DNA of 17,917 nt from an uncultured SAR86 cluster bacterium (lineage in GTDB: Bacteria > Pseudomonadota > Gammaproteobacteria > Magnimaribacterales > D2472), in NCBI GenBank assembly GCA_938075575.1, contig CALJHI010000089.1:1-17917 (forward strand), written 5' to 3'. The notes beneath the pieces were generated by a model that worked only from the letters and a program-made list of their open reading frames with translations, was not told where the DNA came from and made no database searches. Numbering within the stretch: position 1 is the first letter of the stretch; the number at the start of each line of letters is the position of its first letter. This document shows, piece after piece, positions 1 through 6,886 of this stretch. The translations under genes were made by a program, and so were the position numbers.

Positions 1-1
1 G

Positions 2-52
2 TCCAAGAAAGTAAAATGGTCATTTGATATTGACCCATTAGACTATTTCTAA
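2..52 (+). CDS. priA: Primosomal protein N' (replication restart helicase PriA), C-terminal end only
   Basis: Only the last 16 codons and the TAA stop are in the window; the gene enters from the left edge. The visible peptide is SKKVKWSFDIDPLDYF. It matches the conserved tail of PriA, which in E. coli reads close to KVKWVLDVDPIEG (from memory of the family). PriA is the 3'-5' DNA helicase that recognises stalled forks and reloads the replisome. The stop codon overlaps the stop of the convergent amidase gene by three bases. The call rests on a very short segment, but the KVKW..D.DP signature is distinctive. Confidence 0.72.
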   Translation, partial: SKKVKWSFDIDPLDYF

Positions 53-1299
53 ATATTTACTTTTATAATTTGACCGGGATAAATAGACTTATTATTTAGC
101 ATGTTTGTTTGCTCAATCTCATCTACAGTTACGCCGAACCTAACAGCAATTTCTGAGAGCACATCCCCTTTTTGTATTTCATAAAGAACAAAACTTGAAT
201 TATTTTCAAAATGACTTTCGTTAATGCTATTTTGTTTAAAGTAATTATGAATTCCTAAGAAAATTGACCTAGCAATCATTCTTCTTCCTGGCTTACCTTT
301 TAATCTTTCTGCATCATCTGGATTTGATATAAATCCAGCCTCAACAAGAACAGAAGGAGTATCAAAGGATTTCAGTACTCTAAAATCTGCAAACTCTACA
401 GTTTTTTTATGAAGCTTTGTATAAGGGTCGTTTCTTAATTCAGATAAAATTTTGTTACCAAGAACCTTGCTATTATTCACTTTAATCTTATAGACCGATT
501 CAAATGATGCTCTGGCCTCATCCTCATTAAAATCTTTCTTTCCTATTTCTCCAATTTTTGATTTAAGCTGTTTTTTTGATAGATTTTCAGCTGTTACGCT
601 GGAGTAATTCTCTGACCATACATACACAGAAGCACCCTTAACAGAAGAAAGTCTAAATCCGTCTGCATGAATAGAAACAGAAATATCAGCCCCCTCTCTT
701 CTTGCTTTTAGGTATCTTTCATTTAAATCTATAAAGCTATCATCTTCTCTTATCATTACTGGTTTATAGCCCTTTACATCTCTTAATGTTCTTTCAAGCT
801 CTTTAGCGATTAAAAGATTGATATCTTTTTCTAAAATATTATTCTCACCAACAGCCCCAGGGTCTTTACCCCCATGACCTGGATCAATACTAACAATTAT
901 ATCTCTTATATTATTTGTATTATCTTTGCTCCTGTTAATATCAAGGCTCAGAATAACGCCATCCTTAGTTTTTATTTGTCTAGGTTTAGTCCAATTAACA
1001 TACTCATACAAATCAATAGTTATTCTACTTATTGGCCCATCTTGCAGTGTACTAATTTGCTTGATTGGAAAGTTAAATGGCTTCTCTTCTTGTGATTTTA
1101 AAATAGAATCATTAACCTCAATAATTATTCTTGAAGGTTCGGTTAATGAATATGACTTAATATATGAAACCTTATCCAAGCTAAATGAAATTTCTATAGA
1201 ACGATTTTTATCCTCTTTGACCTGAATCAGGCTTACTTCATTCGATGATGCATGCTGCACAATAAAAAATAGAAAAAGAAATATATATATTTTTTGCAT
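49..1299 (-). CDS. amiB: N-acetylmuramoyl-L-alanine amidase, AmiB/AmiC type with LysM
   Basis: This 416-residue exported zinc amidase cleaves the bond between MurNAc and L-alanine in septal peptidoglycan to separate daughter cells. A signal peptide spans about residues 1-19 (hydrophobic core IYIFLFLFFIV). An AMIN domain, which targets the septal ring, follows at about 22-122. The Amidase_3 domain runs from about 133 to 355. Zinc ligands are visible as H142 (PGHGG), E157 (EKDIN) and H211 (SIHAD), with catalytic E320 (VEAGF). The stretch at about 240-305 between H211 and E320 corresponds to the regulatory helix insert of division amidases. A single LysM repeat at about 371-414 binds glycan; E. 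coli AmiB lacks it but many other gammaproteobacteria have it. The ATG lies one base after the tsaE stop, so translation is probably coupled. The order nnrD-tsaE-amiB matches E. coli yjeF-yjeE-amiB. The expected next gene, mutL, is absent; priA converges here instead. Confidence 0.95.
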   Translation of the reverse strand: MQKIYIFLFLFFIVQHASSNEVSLIQVKEDKNRSIEISFSLDKVSYIKSYSLTEPSRIIIEVNDSILKSQEEKPFNFPIKQISTLQDGPISRITIDLYEYVNWTKPRQIKTKDGVILSLDINRSKDNTNNIRDIIVSIDPGHGGKDPGAVGENNILEKDINLLIAKELERTLRDVKGYKPVMIREDDSFIDLNERYLKARREGADISVSIHADGFRLSSVKGASVYVWSENYSSVTAENLSKKQLKSKIGEIGKKDFNEDEARASFESVYKIKVNNSKVLGNKILSELRNDPYTKLHKKTVEFADFRVLKSFDTPSVLVEAGFISNPDDAERLKGKPGRRMIARSIFLGIHNYFKQNSINESHFENNSSFVLYEIQKGDVLSEIAVRFGVTVDEIEQTNMLNNKSIYPGQIIKVNI

Positions 1300-1300
1300 C

Positions 1301-1756
1301 TTAAAGACTAGATTTTTTCAATAATTTATTTGAATGAATTTTAACAGATACCTCTCTCTTTTTTTCTACATGTTTAAGATAAATATCTATATCTGGATTT
1401 CTCTTTGATAATAGTTTTTCAGGCCACTCTATCAAGATAATTTTTATTTTTTTAACTTCTCTGTCTATATCGAAAAGATCAATATCTTCAGCATCAGTAG
1501 ATCTGTATAAATCTATGTGAAGAAATAACAAGTTATCTAACTCATATTCTTCGCATAGGGTGTATGTAGGGCTTTTAACCATCCCATCCCATCCACAACT
1601 ATTAATAATAGATCTTGATAGGAATGTTTTCCCAGCACCTAGATCTCCATGAAGATGGATTTCAATATCGGTATCTGAGTTTAAGATTATTCTTTCTGCA
1701 ATATCTTTTCCAAAACTTAAAGTTGCAGTCTCATTGTTGAGTAATATTTGTTTCAT
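1301..1756 (-). CDS. tsaE: tRNA t6A modification ATPase TsaE
   Basis: TsaE is the small P-loop ATPase that works with TsaB and TsaD to place threonylcarbamoyl on A37 of ANN-decoding tRNAs in the cytoplasm. The 151-residue length is normal. The Walker A motif GDLGAGKT is at residues 37-44. It is followed by the family motifs SPTYTL (62-67) and HIDLYR (80-85), and by the IEWPE segment (109-113) typical of the family. The start ATG overlaps the nnrD stop as ATGA (1753-1756), showing translational coupling. The product of this gene is essential in most bacteria, and its place between nnrD and amiB is widely conserved. No odd substitutions were noticed. Confidence 0.95.
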   Translation of the reverse strand: MKQILLNNETATLSFGKDIAERIILNSDTDIEIHLHGDLGAGKTFLSRSIINSCGWDGMVKSPTYTLCEEYELDNLLFLHIDLYRSTDAEDIDLFDIDREVKKIKIILIEWPEKLLSKRNPDIDIYLKHVEKKREVSVKIHSNKLLKKSSL

Positions 1757-2595
1757 GTATTAATTCTTTTTCTAATATATTCAATAAGCTCAGATGATTT
1801 TAAACCAATCTCTCCAACCATATTAAAAAAATCTTCTCCAGCAATGCCATGAGAAGATACTGCAATTTTACATGCTAACTCTGTATCAATTTGACTTGAT
1901 ATCAGTCCTGCCAATGTGCCAGCAAGAACATCTCCACTGCCTGGGATGGCTAATTCTGGACCGCCTTGATCGCAGATATATACTCCCTCACCAGCAATAA
2001 CAGTTTTATTGCCCTTTAAAATTGTACAAGCAGCATATATATCTCGTATCTTTATTGCAGAGCCAATTCTATCTCTTTGAATTTCTTCACAACTAATACC
2101 AAGCAACGCAGCCGCCTCACCAGGATGAGGGGTAAGAATGGTCTTTGAAGGCATATTTCTACTCAATAAATAGTCTTTATCCAAAATTCTTAAAGCTCCC
2201 CCGTCAACAATTAATACACCATCATGGTCTTCACAAAATTTTAATGTTATTTGCAAAGCTTCTTTGGACCAAGGAGATTGACTAAGCCCAACACCGCACA
2301 AAATTGTATCTTTTTGATCTAAACACCCAGATAGGTTTTTGGGATTCGAAATATCTTGAGTCATTACTTCAGGCATTCTTAATAAGGAAGGTTTAATTGT
2401 TTCTTTTTGTGAAGCTAGTGTAACTAAACCACCTCCAGACATTAAAGCGGCTTCGGAGGCAAGAATTCCTGCTCCTCCCATTCCACTATCTCCACCAATA
2501 ATTAGTATCCTCCCATAATTTCCTTTATGTGAATTTTGTTCTCTCGGTTTTATGAGCCCAATTACATCAGAAAACTCAAAGCCGGAGCCAATCAT
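1753..2595 (-). CDS. nnrD: ADP-dependent NAD(P)H-hydrate dehydratase, stand-alone NnrD
   Basis: The protein repairs hydrated NAD(P)H, using ADP to drive dehydration back to NAD(P)H. It has a ribokinase-like fold (YjeF C-terminal / CARKD family). Visible motifs are the glycine-rich GGDSGMGGAG (34-43), TPHPGE (155-160), KG at 194-195 and the nucleotide-binding PGSGDVLAG (218-226). In E. coli and most gammaproteobacteria the protein is about 500 residues, with an N-terminal NnrE epimerase domain. Here the protein is 280 residues and starts directly with the dehydratase domain, so the epimerase domain is absent from this locus. The start overlaps the stop of the paraoxonase-like gene by four bases. 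The conserved ATG..GD loop is here AIPGSGD, still compatible with function. Confidence 0.92.
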   Translation of the reverse strand: MIGSGFEFSDVIGLIKPREQNSHKGNYGRILIIGGDSGMGGAGILASEAALMSGGGLVTLASQKETIKPSLLRMPEVMTQDISNPKNLSGCLDQKDTILCGVGLSQSPWSKEALQITLKFCEDHDGVLIVDGGALRILDKDYLLSRNMPSKTILTPHPGEAAALLGISCEEIQRDRIGSAIKIRDIYAACTILKGNKTVIAGEGVYICDQGGPELAIPGSGDVLAGTLAGLISSQIDTELACKIAVSSHGIAGEDFFNMVGEIGLKSSELIEYIRKRINT

Positions 2596-3971
2596 TTTTC
2601 AGGACTAGTATGAAAAAAAGCAATTCTATCTGCGTGGAAAGAGCCAATATAAACAATCCCATTATTAGGCAAAGCAACAGTTGGCAAGCCAAAGGCAGCT
2701 CTTCTAAATTGATATTTATCCTCAATCTCCATATTAGTTTTATTTATTTTAATTATTGAAAACGGAAGAGAGCATGAGATTGCATAAATGCAAGTAGGTG
2801 AGTCCCCAGCCTGATGATTTAACTCTGTAACCCAAATATATTCACCATCTATCACTAAGTTATCAGGGCCTTCCACGAAAACAGATTTATCTAATTTTTG
2901 TTCACTTATATTATAAGTCTTTACATAATCTCCAGAGTTATACGCTATGTATATTAAATTTGACTCCTCATCTAAGACTATTCCATTTGGCTGACTTCCA
3001 TCAGAGCCCGGAACAATATTAAATCTATCTCCATTCCAAAATTTAACATGACCAGTTGTTTTTTTAAGTAGTGAGTCAACCAACCATTCATTCCAAGTAA
3101 TGCCCCTATCAAACATATAGGTAGCATAAAAATTAGTATTTTTTAAAAATGTAATATCATTAAGATAAATATTTGGATCAGCATTAATACAACCCCTCCA
3201 TCGAAGTTCCCATGCGTTATCTGACTCGAACAGTTCAAACATCTCAACAGTCTCTTTAGGCTTATGATTAATAACACCAATTTGATAGAGACCATCCTCT
3301 CTTTCAATTATATCTATGCCATGAGTATTAAATTCATCTAAAGGGTCTCTTGAGCAAGTTTTATGCCCCCAGTCATTTTGCTCAAATGTAAGAGTAGGCT
3401 CTATTATTTTCCTATCATCTAATCTCATGAGCTTTATAAACGAAGATTCATTTTTACCAAACGGCTCAATGCCACCTAGCTCGCTAATAACTAGCCACTT
3501 GCCATCAGGTGTCATCACCATATCTTCGGGATTATCAAAACCACAAACGACATCTATAACTTCATCAGATATACATTTTTCAATATTTTTTTCAGGCCCT
3601 AAGTAATCTCTTGTAATAACCAAAAAAGCTAAAGAAATAAATACTAGAGAAACGACAGGCGCCCATTTATAGTAATTTCTTAAAAAGACAGTAAGAATTT
3701 TTTTAACAGAATCAAAGTAAAATATTATTACAACTCCTCTTATCATTAGAAGAATGCCTATTATAAAAGTAACTAAGGTCCACAATGTCTCTTGCCAGTA
3801 AGAATAGCTCGTTGAAAAAAATATAAGAATTAAACCAATAATAGCTGTTATAAGACCAAGCGGAGTAACATTGGTTGCTTTTAAAAATTTATTAGCAACA
3901 GGCATTATGAGGGGCTTTATTAAAATTAGTACAGCTAAAAATAAAAAAACAAAGAAATAAAAGTAGTTCAT
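2592..3971 (-). CDS. Membrane-anchored paraoxonase/arylesterase-like six-bladed beta-propeller
   Basis: Numbering is from the ATG at 3971 (459 residues). A GTG at 3992 would add seven residues, but it overlaps the upstream gene by 20 bases and has no ribosome-binding site; the ATG has CAGG about ten bases upstream. Four hydrophobic helices lie at about 4-20, 37-55, 61-84 and 103-119. A soluble domain of about 330 residues follows. It aligns by eye with serum paraoxonase PON1 across all the calcium and catalytic positions: NPED (E149-D150), FNTHG (H217), INH (H236), LNDI (N271-D272), PNGI (N329) and PDNL (D370-N371). In PON1 these are E53-D54, H115, H134, N168-D169, N224 and D269-N270. PON-type enzymes are Ca-dependent lactonases and arylesterases. 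The substrate here is unknown; lactonase activity is inference. The gene is coupled to nnrD (4-bp overlap) and to the upstream hydrolase (one-base gap). Confidence 0.78.
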   Translation of the reverse strand: MNYFYFFVFLFLAVLILIKPLIMPVANKFLKATNVTPLGLITAIIGLILIFFSTSYSYWQETLWTLVTFIIGILLMIRGVVIIFYFDSVKKILTVFLRNYYKWAPVVSLVFISLAFLVITRDYLGPEKNIEKCISDEVIDVVCGFDNPEDMVMTPDGKWLVISELGGIEPFGKNESSFIKLMRLDDRKIIEPTLTFEQNDWGHKTCSRDPLDEFNTHGIDIIEREDGLYQIGVINHKPKETVEMFELFESDNAWELRWRGCINADPNIYLNDITFLKNTNFYATYMFDRGITWNEWLVDSLLKKTTGHVKFWNGDRFNIVPGSDGSQPNGIVLDEESNLIYIAYNSGDYVKTYNISEQKLDKSVFVEGPDNLVIDGEYIWVTELNHQAGDSPTCIYAISCSLPFSIIKINKTNMEIEDKYQFRRAAFGLPTVALPNNGIVYIGSFHADRIAFFHTSPEK

Positions 3972-3972
3972 A

Positions 3973-4872
3973 TTAATAAAGACCTGATTCACGCAAAATT
4001 AAATCTATCAACTCAATTGGTTTATCAAGGGGGACGTGATGAGCAGATCCAGGAATATTAATGAATTTCATCCTGTCAGAGTATGCCAATTTCGCATTTT
4101 CTAAAAGCTTCCCTGATGTAAGAAGGCTATCCTCACCATGAACAAATGAGGCAGGACATTCAAAAGAAAACTTATAACCAAACAATCTTTCCAAGCCAGT
4201 AAACATCCTGTCATCAAACTTCCATCTCCATCCGTCCTCAGTATGTTTTATTGAATGTTCAGCAATATATCTAAGGTACCAATCATTTTCACAGTCTTGC
4301 TTAGGCATTAATCTAAATCTCTGCAAGAGTGTTTCTTTATCCTCATAAAATTTAATCATTCTTAAAGGCCCATTTTTTTTGTGCTCAGAATTATCATAAT
4401 TAGGCGGCCTAATAAAAGTATCAACTATCATTAGCCCATCTATTAGATCCTTCTCTTCAGTGCCAACATAACCAGCAACATGGCCACCTAACGAGTGGCC
4501 AACAAGATATACACAATTTAAATTGTGAAGGTCCTTTTCAGCCTTAATAACATTTGTAACACAGCTGCCGAAATCTTCGACTTTATACCTTTCTCTAAAT
4601 TCTGAATCTCCCATTCCAGGAAGATCTATTGCAACAACATTAGCTTTATTATTTAAGTTAGGCCCAATTGGATACCACCATTTTTTATGTGCACCAGTCC
4701 CGTGAACAAGTACAATTAGGTTTTCGCTGCTTGTTTTTGCTTTCCAGAATGCATAACTAACATTTCCATCAATAGTTTTTAAAATTTTTTCTTGCGGCTT
4801 TTGATTAATTGCCGCATGGAACCATTTTGGTGCATGAGCAATATCATTCTTAAGATTAGTAGTTATTTTCAT
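3973..4872 (-). CDS. Alpha/beta hydrolase of unknown substrate
   Basis: This is a 299-residue soluble alpha/beta-hydrolase with no signal peptide. The oxyanion-loop motif VLVHGTG is at 54-60. The nucleophile elbow GHSLGG has Ser127. The likely acid is Asp248 (VHGEDS) and the likely base is His278 in GSAHHVPLDKP. All triad members are present, so it should be active on an ester, thioester or similar bond. A cap segment of about 90 residues (155-235), rich in Trp and Arg, lies between strands 6 and 7. It is the first gene of the five-gene run down to amiB. The next gene is a lactonase/esterase-like protein, so the two may act on related ester substrates; that is inference. No closer family assignment is possible by eye. 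Confidence 0.85.
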   Translation of the reverse strand: MKITTNLKNDIAHAPKWFHAAINQKPQEKILKTIDGNVSYAFWKAKTSSENLIVLVHGTGAHKKWWYPIGPNLNNKANVVAIDLPGMGDSEFRERYKVEDFGSCVTNVIKAEKDLHNLNCVYLVGHSLGGHVAGYVGTEEKDLIDGLMIVDTFIRPPNYDNSEHKKNGPLRMIKFYEDKETLLQRFRLMPKQDCENDWYLRYIAEHSIKHTEDGWRWKFDDRMFTGLERLFGYKFSFECPASFVHGEDSLLTSGKLLENAKLAYSDRMKFINIPGSAHHVPLDKPIELIDLILRESGLY

Positions 4873-4879
4873 AATTAGT

Positions 4880-4885
4880 ATTCTA
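4880..4885 (-). promoter_or_regulatory. Candidate -10 box for the hydrolase-amiB operon
   Basis: TAGAAT on the minus strand is followed by seven bases (ACTAATT) and then the ATG at 4872. A start site at the usual distance would fall on or next to the A of the ATG, so the mRNA may be leaderless. No clear -35 box is visible. This is an inference from motif position in AT-rich DNA. Confidence 0.4.
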
Positions 4886-4892
4886 AGGCATA

Positions 4893-4898
4893 TATAAT
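4893..4898 (+). promoter_or_regulatory. Candidate -10 box for the NUDIX-MBL pair
   Basis: A perfect TATAAT is followed by seven bases (ATTTTTT) and the ATG at 4906. No Shine-Dalgarno sequence fits in this space, so a leaderless transcript is suggested. It lies eight bases from the opposing -10 box of the hydrolase, so the two RNA polymerases would compete for the same site. The -35 region is weak. Confidence 0.45.
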
Positions 4899-4905
4899 AT
4901 TTTTT

Positions 4906-5697
4906 ATGAATAAAAATGATTTAACACCTGCGGCAACAATTTTGCTTTTTAGAGATTCGCCTGAGGGCCCAAAAGTTCTAATGGTCAAAAGATCTAAAAG
5001 ACCTCCCTTTGAAAACTTATATGTATTCCCTGGAGGTAAAGTTGACGATACTGACTCTCGAAAAGAGGCCGCATCATTTTGTAAAAGTATGACTGATGAA
5101 GAGGCGTCTTTTCAGCTAAATATAGAATCAGGAGGTCTTGCATATTGGGTGGCTGCAATTAGAGAGTCTTTTGAAGAGGTTGGCATTCTTATGGCGGAGT
5201 CAGAAAGTAAGAAAGTTGGTGAGGATGATTCATACAATACATTGCTCGAATCATATAGAAAAAAACTCAATGCCGGAGACATATTGTTCCATGAAATTTT
5301 ATCTAAAGAGGACTTAAGTTTATCTTTAGATAATATGAGCCCTCTTTCGCACTGGATTACGCCAAAGATTGAGGCAAAGAGATTTAATACTAGATTTTTT
5401 GTAGCCAGTATTCCTAACTATCAAAATGATGAGCATGATGGCAAAGAAATTACAGAAAGCATATGGATCACCCCAGAAAAGGCTCTTGAAAAAGCTGAAT
5501 CCGGTGAAATGCAGATGATAATGCCAACTTTAAAAAATTTAGAAAGTTGCTGCGGCTTTAAAAGTACAGATGAGTTAATCATGGCTGTAAAAAAAATATC
5601 CCCAAAAGATAAACCTTCAATTTTGCCAAAGTTTTTTAAAGAAAACGGTTCTTGGGTTGGGTTATTACCTGGAGACGAGGGCTATAATGACGCCTGA
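4906..5697 (+). CDS. NUDIX hydrolase, NUDT19-like (possible CoA diphosphatase)
   Basis: The protein hydrolyses a nucleoside diphosphate linked to another group, releasing a nucleotide. It is 263 residues long. The fold begins with PAATILLFRD (8-17), followed by KVLMVKRS (23-30) and FPGGKVD (41-47). The catalytic part of the Nudix box, AIRESFEEVGIL (84-95), supplies R86, E87, E90 and E91. The gap between FPGGKVD and the box is about 36 residues, much longer than in the canonical Nudix box. That split, and the downstream HWITP..AKRFNTRFF (about 148-165), are features of the NUDT19/RP2-like group, which acts on CoA and acyl-CoA. The CoA specificity is inference from that resemblance. The gene overlaps the next one by 11 bases. 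Confidence 0.87.
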   Translation: MNKNDLTPAATILLFRDSPEGPKVLMVKRSKRPPFENLYVFPGGKVDDTDSRKEAASFCKSMTDEEASFQLNIESGGLAYWVAAIRESFEEVGILMAESESKKVGEDDSYNTLLESYRKKLNAGDILFHEILSKEDLSLSLDNMSPLSHWITPKIEAKRFNTRFFVASIPNYQNDEHDGKEITESIWITPEKALEKAESGEMQMIMPTLKNLESCCGFKSTDELIMAVKKISPKDKPSILPKFFKENGSWVGLLPGDEGYNDA

Positions 5698-6499
5698 TAC
5701 AAAGCTGATTAGGAAAATTATTGCACCAAATGGCGGAGTCTTTACCGGGGGTGGAACAAATACATATATTATTGGGAGTGATGACCTTACCCTTGTAGAT
5801 CCAGGACCAATTATCGAAGAACATTCCAAAAATATCCTTGATAATTTTGGCAAGAAAATAAATAGAATTTTAGTCACTCATACCCACATGGATCACTCGC
5901 CGCTTGCAACCCCTTTAGCAAAAGAACTTAATGTTCCCTTAATGGGGATGATAATTAAAGACAATCTTGAGTATCAGGACTTATCATTTCAGCCAGATGT
6001 TCATCTTAAAGATGGAGAGTTGATTAAAACTGATGAGTATGTGATTGAAGCTATTCATACCCCTGGGCATGCATCAAATCATATTTGTTACTTATTAAAA
6101 AACAATAATCATTTAATAACTGGAGACCATATAATGCAGGGCTCTACAGTAGTCATTGCTCCTCCAGATGGGAATATGAAAGATTATTTAGCATCTCTGA
6201 AAAAGTTAAAGAATTATAATATAGAGGTTTTGGCTCCTGGCCATGGCGATTACATTCATAAACCCTTTGAGGCCGTTGATTGGATTATTAACCATCGCCT
6301 TGATAGAGAAAAAAAAGTATTAGAAAAAGTCAGGGCTAGACAAGTTATTGAATTAGATGATTTAGTTAAAGATGTTTATGATGATGTTGACCCAAGACTT
6401 CATAGAATTGCAAAAGCAAGTCTAGAGGCTCATCTAATCAAGCTTCAGGATGATGGTAAGGTATTGGCTGTGGCTAAAACTTGGAAATATATTAATTAA
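5687..6499 (+). CDS. Metallo-beta-lactamase-fold hydrolase, LACTB2-like
   Basis: This is a 270-residue cytosolic MBL-fold hydrolase. The binuclear zinc site is complete: THTHMDH (64-70; H65, H67, D69, H70), H128 (TPGHAS), D147 (TGDH) and H186 (PGHG). A C-terminal helical tail with HRLDRE at about 203-208 and a winged-helix-like end resembles human LACTB2, a single-strand RNA endonuclease. Bacterial relatives are often labelled hydroxyacylglutathione hydrolase without proof. I chose the ATG at 5687 because GAGG sits six bases upstream. An in-frame TTG at 5657 would add ten residues from deep inside the NUDIX gene. The 11-base overlap implies co-translation with the NUDIX hydrolase. The stop shares an 8-bp palindrome with the convergent lipoprotein gene. 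Substrate is unknown. Confidence 0.88.
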   Translation: MTPDTKLIRKIIAPNGGVFTGGGTNTYIIGSDDLTLVDPGPIIEEHSKNILDNFGKKINRILVTHTHMDHSPLATPLAKELNVPLMGMIIKDNLEYQDLSFQPDVHLKDGELIKTDEYVIEAIHTPGHASNHICYLLKNNNHLITGDHIMQGSTVVIAPPDGNMKDYLASLKKLKNYNIEVLAPGHGDYIHKPFEAVDWIINHRLDREKKVLEKVRARQVIELDDLVKDVYDDVDPRLHRIAKASLEAHLIKLQDDGKVLAVAKTWKYIN

Positions 6500-6884
6500 T
6501 TTTCTTATCAATAGACTTTTTTAAGTTCTCAAACTCTTTCTCATCTGCAGCTTTTTCTAGCTCTTCATTTAACTTATTTACGATTTCTTTCTTAGGAGAT
6601 TTATTTATTGTTTCTTTTGAATTTGATATGGAAATCAATTTATCTATTTTCTTTGTTGATAACTCAGATTCTCTACCTAAACAGTTTGTAACGGTATCGT
6701 TCTGTACAATAGGATTGTGGTGACTGTCTCTACTAATAATATGCTGATGATTGACAGGTTGCTGCATGCATCGAACCATGTCGCCTGAAGATATAATATT
6801 TTCAGGCTCAAAGCTATCTACTTTTAGCGCACAACTTTCTAGAAGAACTATAAAAAAAAGAAAATGGAAGTACGGCTTTTTCAT
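6492..6884 (-). CDS. Small putative lipoprotein of unknown function
   Basis: I do not recognise this 130-residue protein. The N terminus MKKPYFHFLFFIVLLESC looks like a lipoprotein signal, with C18 as the lipidation site. The lipobox is L-E-S-C, where Glu at position -2 is unusual, so processing is uncertain. The mature part has a His-rich middle (QHIISRDSHH, about 48-57), two further cysteines (C39, C68) that could form a disulfide in the periplasm, and a Lys/Glu-rich helical C-terminal third (about 95-130) likely to be a coiled coil. The ATG lies two bases after the acs stop, so it is probably read as the last gene of the dksA-acs run. Base composition is like the neighbours. Confidence 0.65.
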   Translation of the reverse strand: MKKPYFHFLFFIVLLESCALKVDSFEPENIISSGDMVRCMQQPVNHQHIISRDSHHNPIVQNDTVTNCLGRESELSTKKIDKLISISNSKETINKSPKKEIVNKLNEELEKAADEKEFENLKKSIDKKIN

Positions 6885-6886
6885 AC

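Noticed and set aside
1..38. Minus-strand ATG at 38 as the start of the next gene after amiB (mutL or miaA)
   Set aside because: The 12 visible codons do not resemble either protein, and the + strand frame matches the PriA tail better.
874..1225. Two overlapping open frames on the + strand inside the amidase gene
   Set aside because: They are antisense to the conserved Amidase_3/AMIN coding sequence, lack start signals and give no recognisable protein.
1281..1295. AT dinucleotide run near the amidase start as a phase-variable repeat
   Set aside because: It is only five units, encodes part of a hydrophobic signal peptide and fits the overall AT-rich base use.
3972..3992. GTG at 3992 as start of the paraoxonase-like gene
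   Set aside because: It would overlap the hydrolase by 20 bases and has no ribosome-binding site, whereas the ATG at 3971 gives a one-base gap with CAGG upstream.
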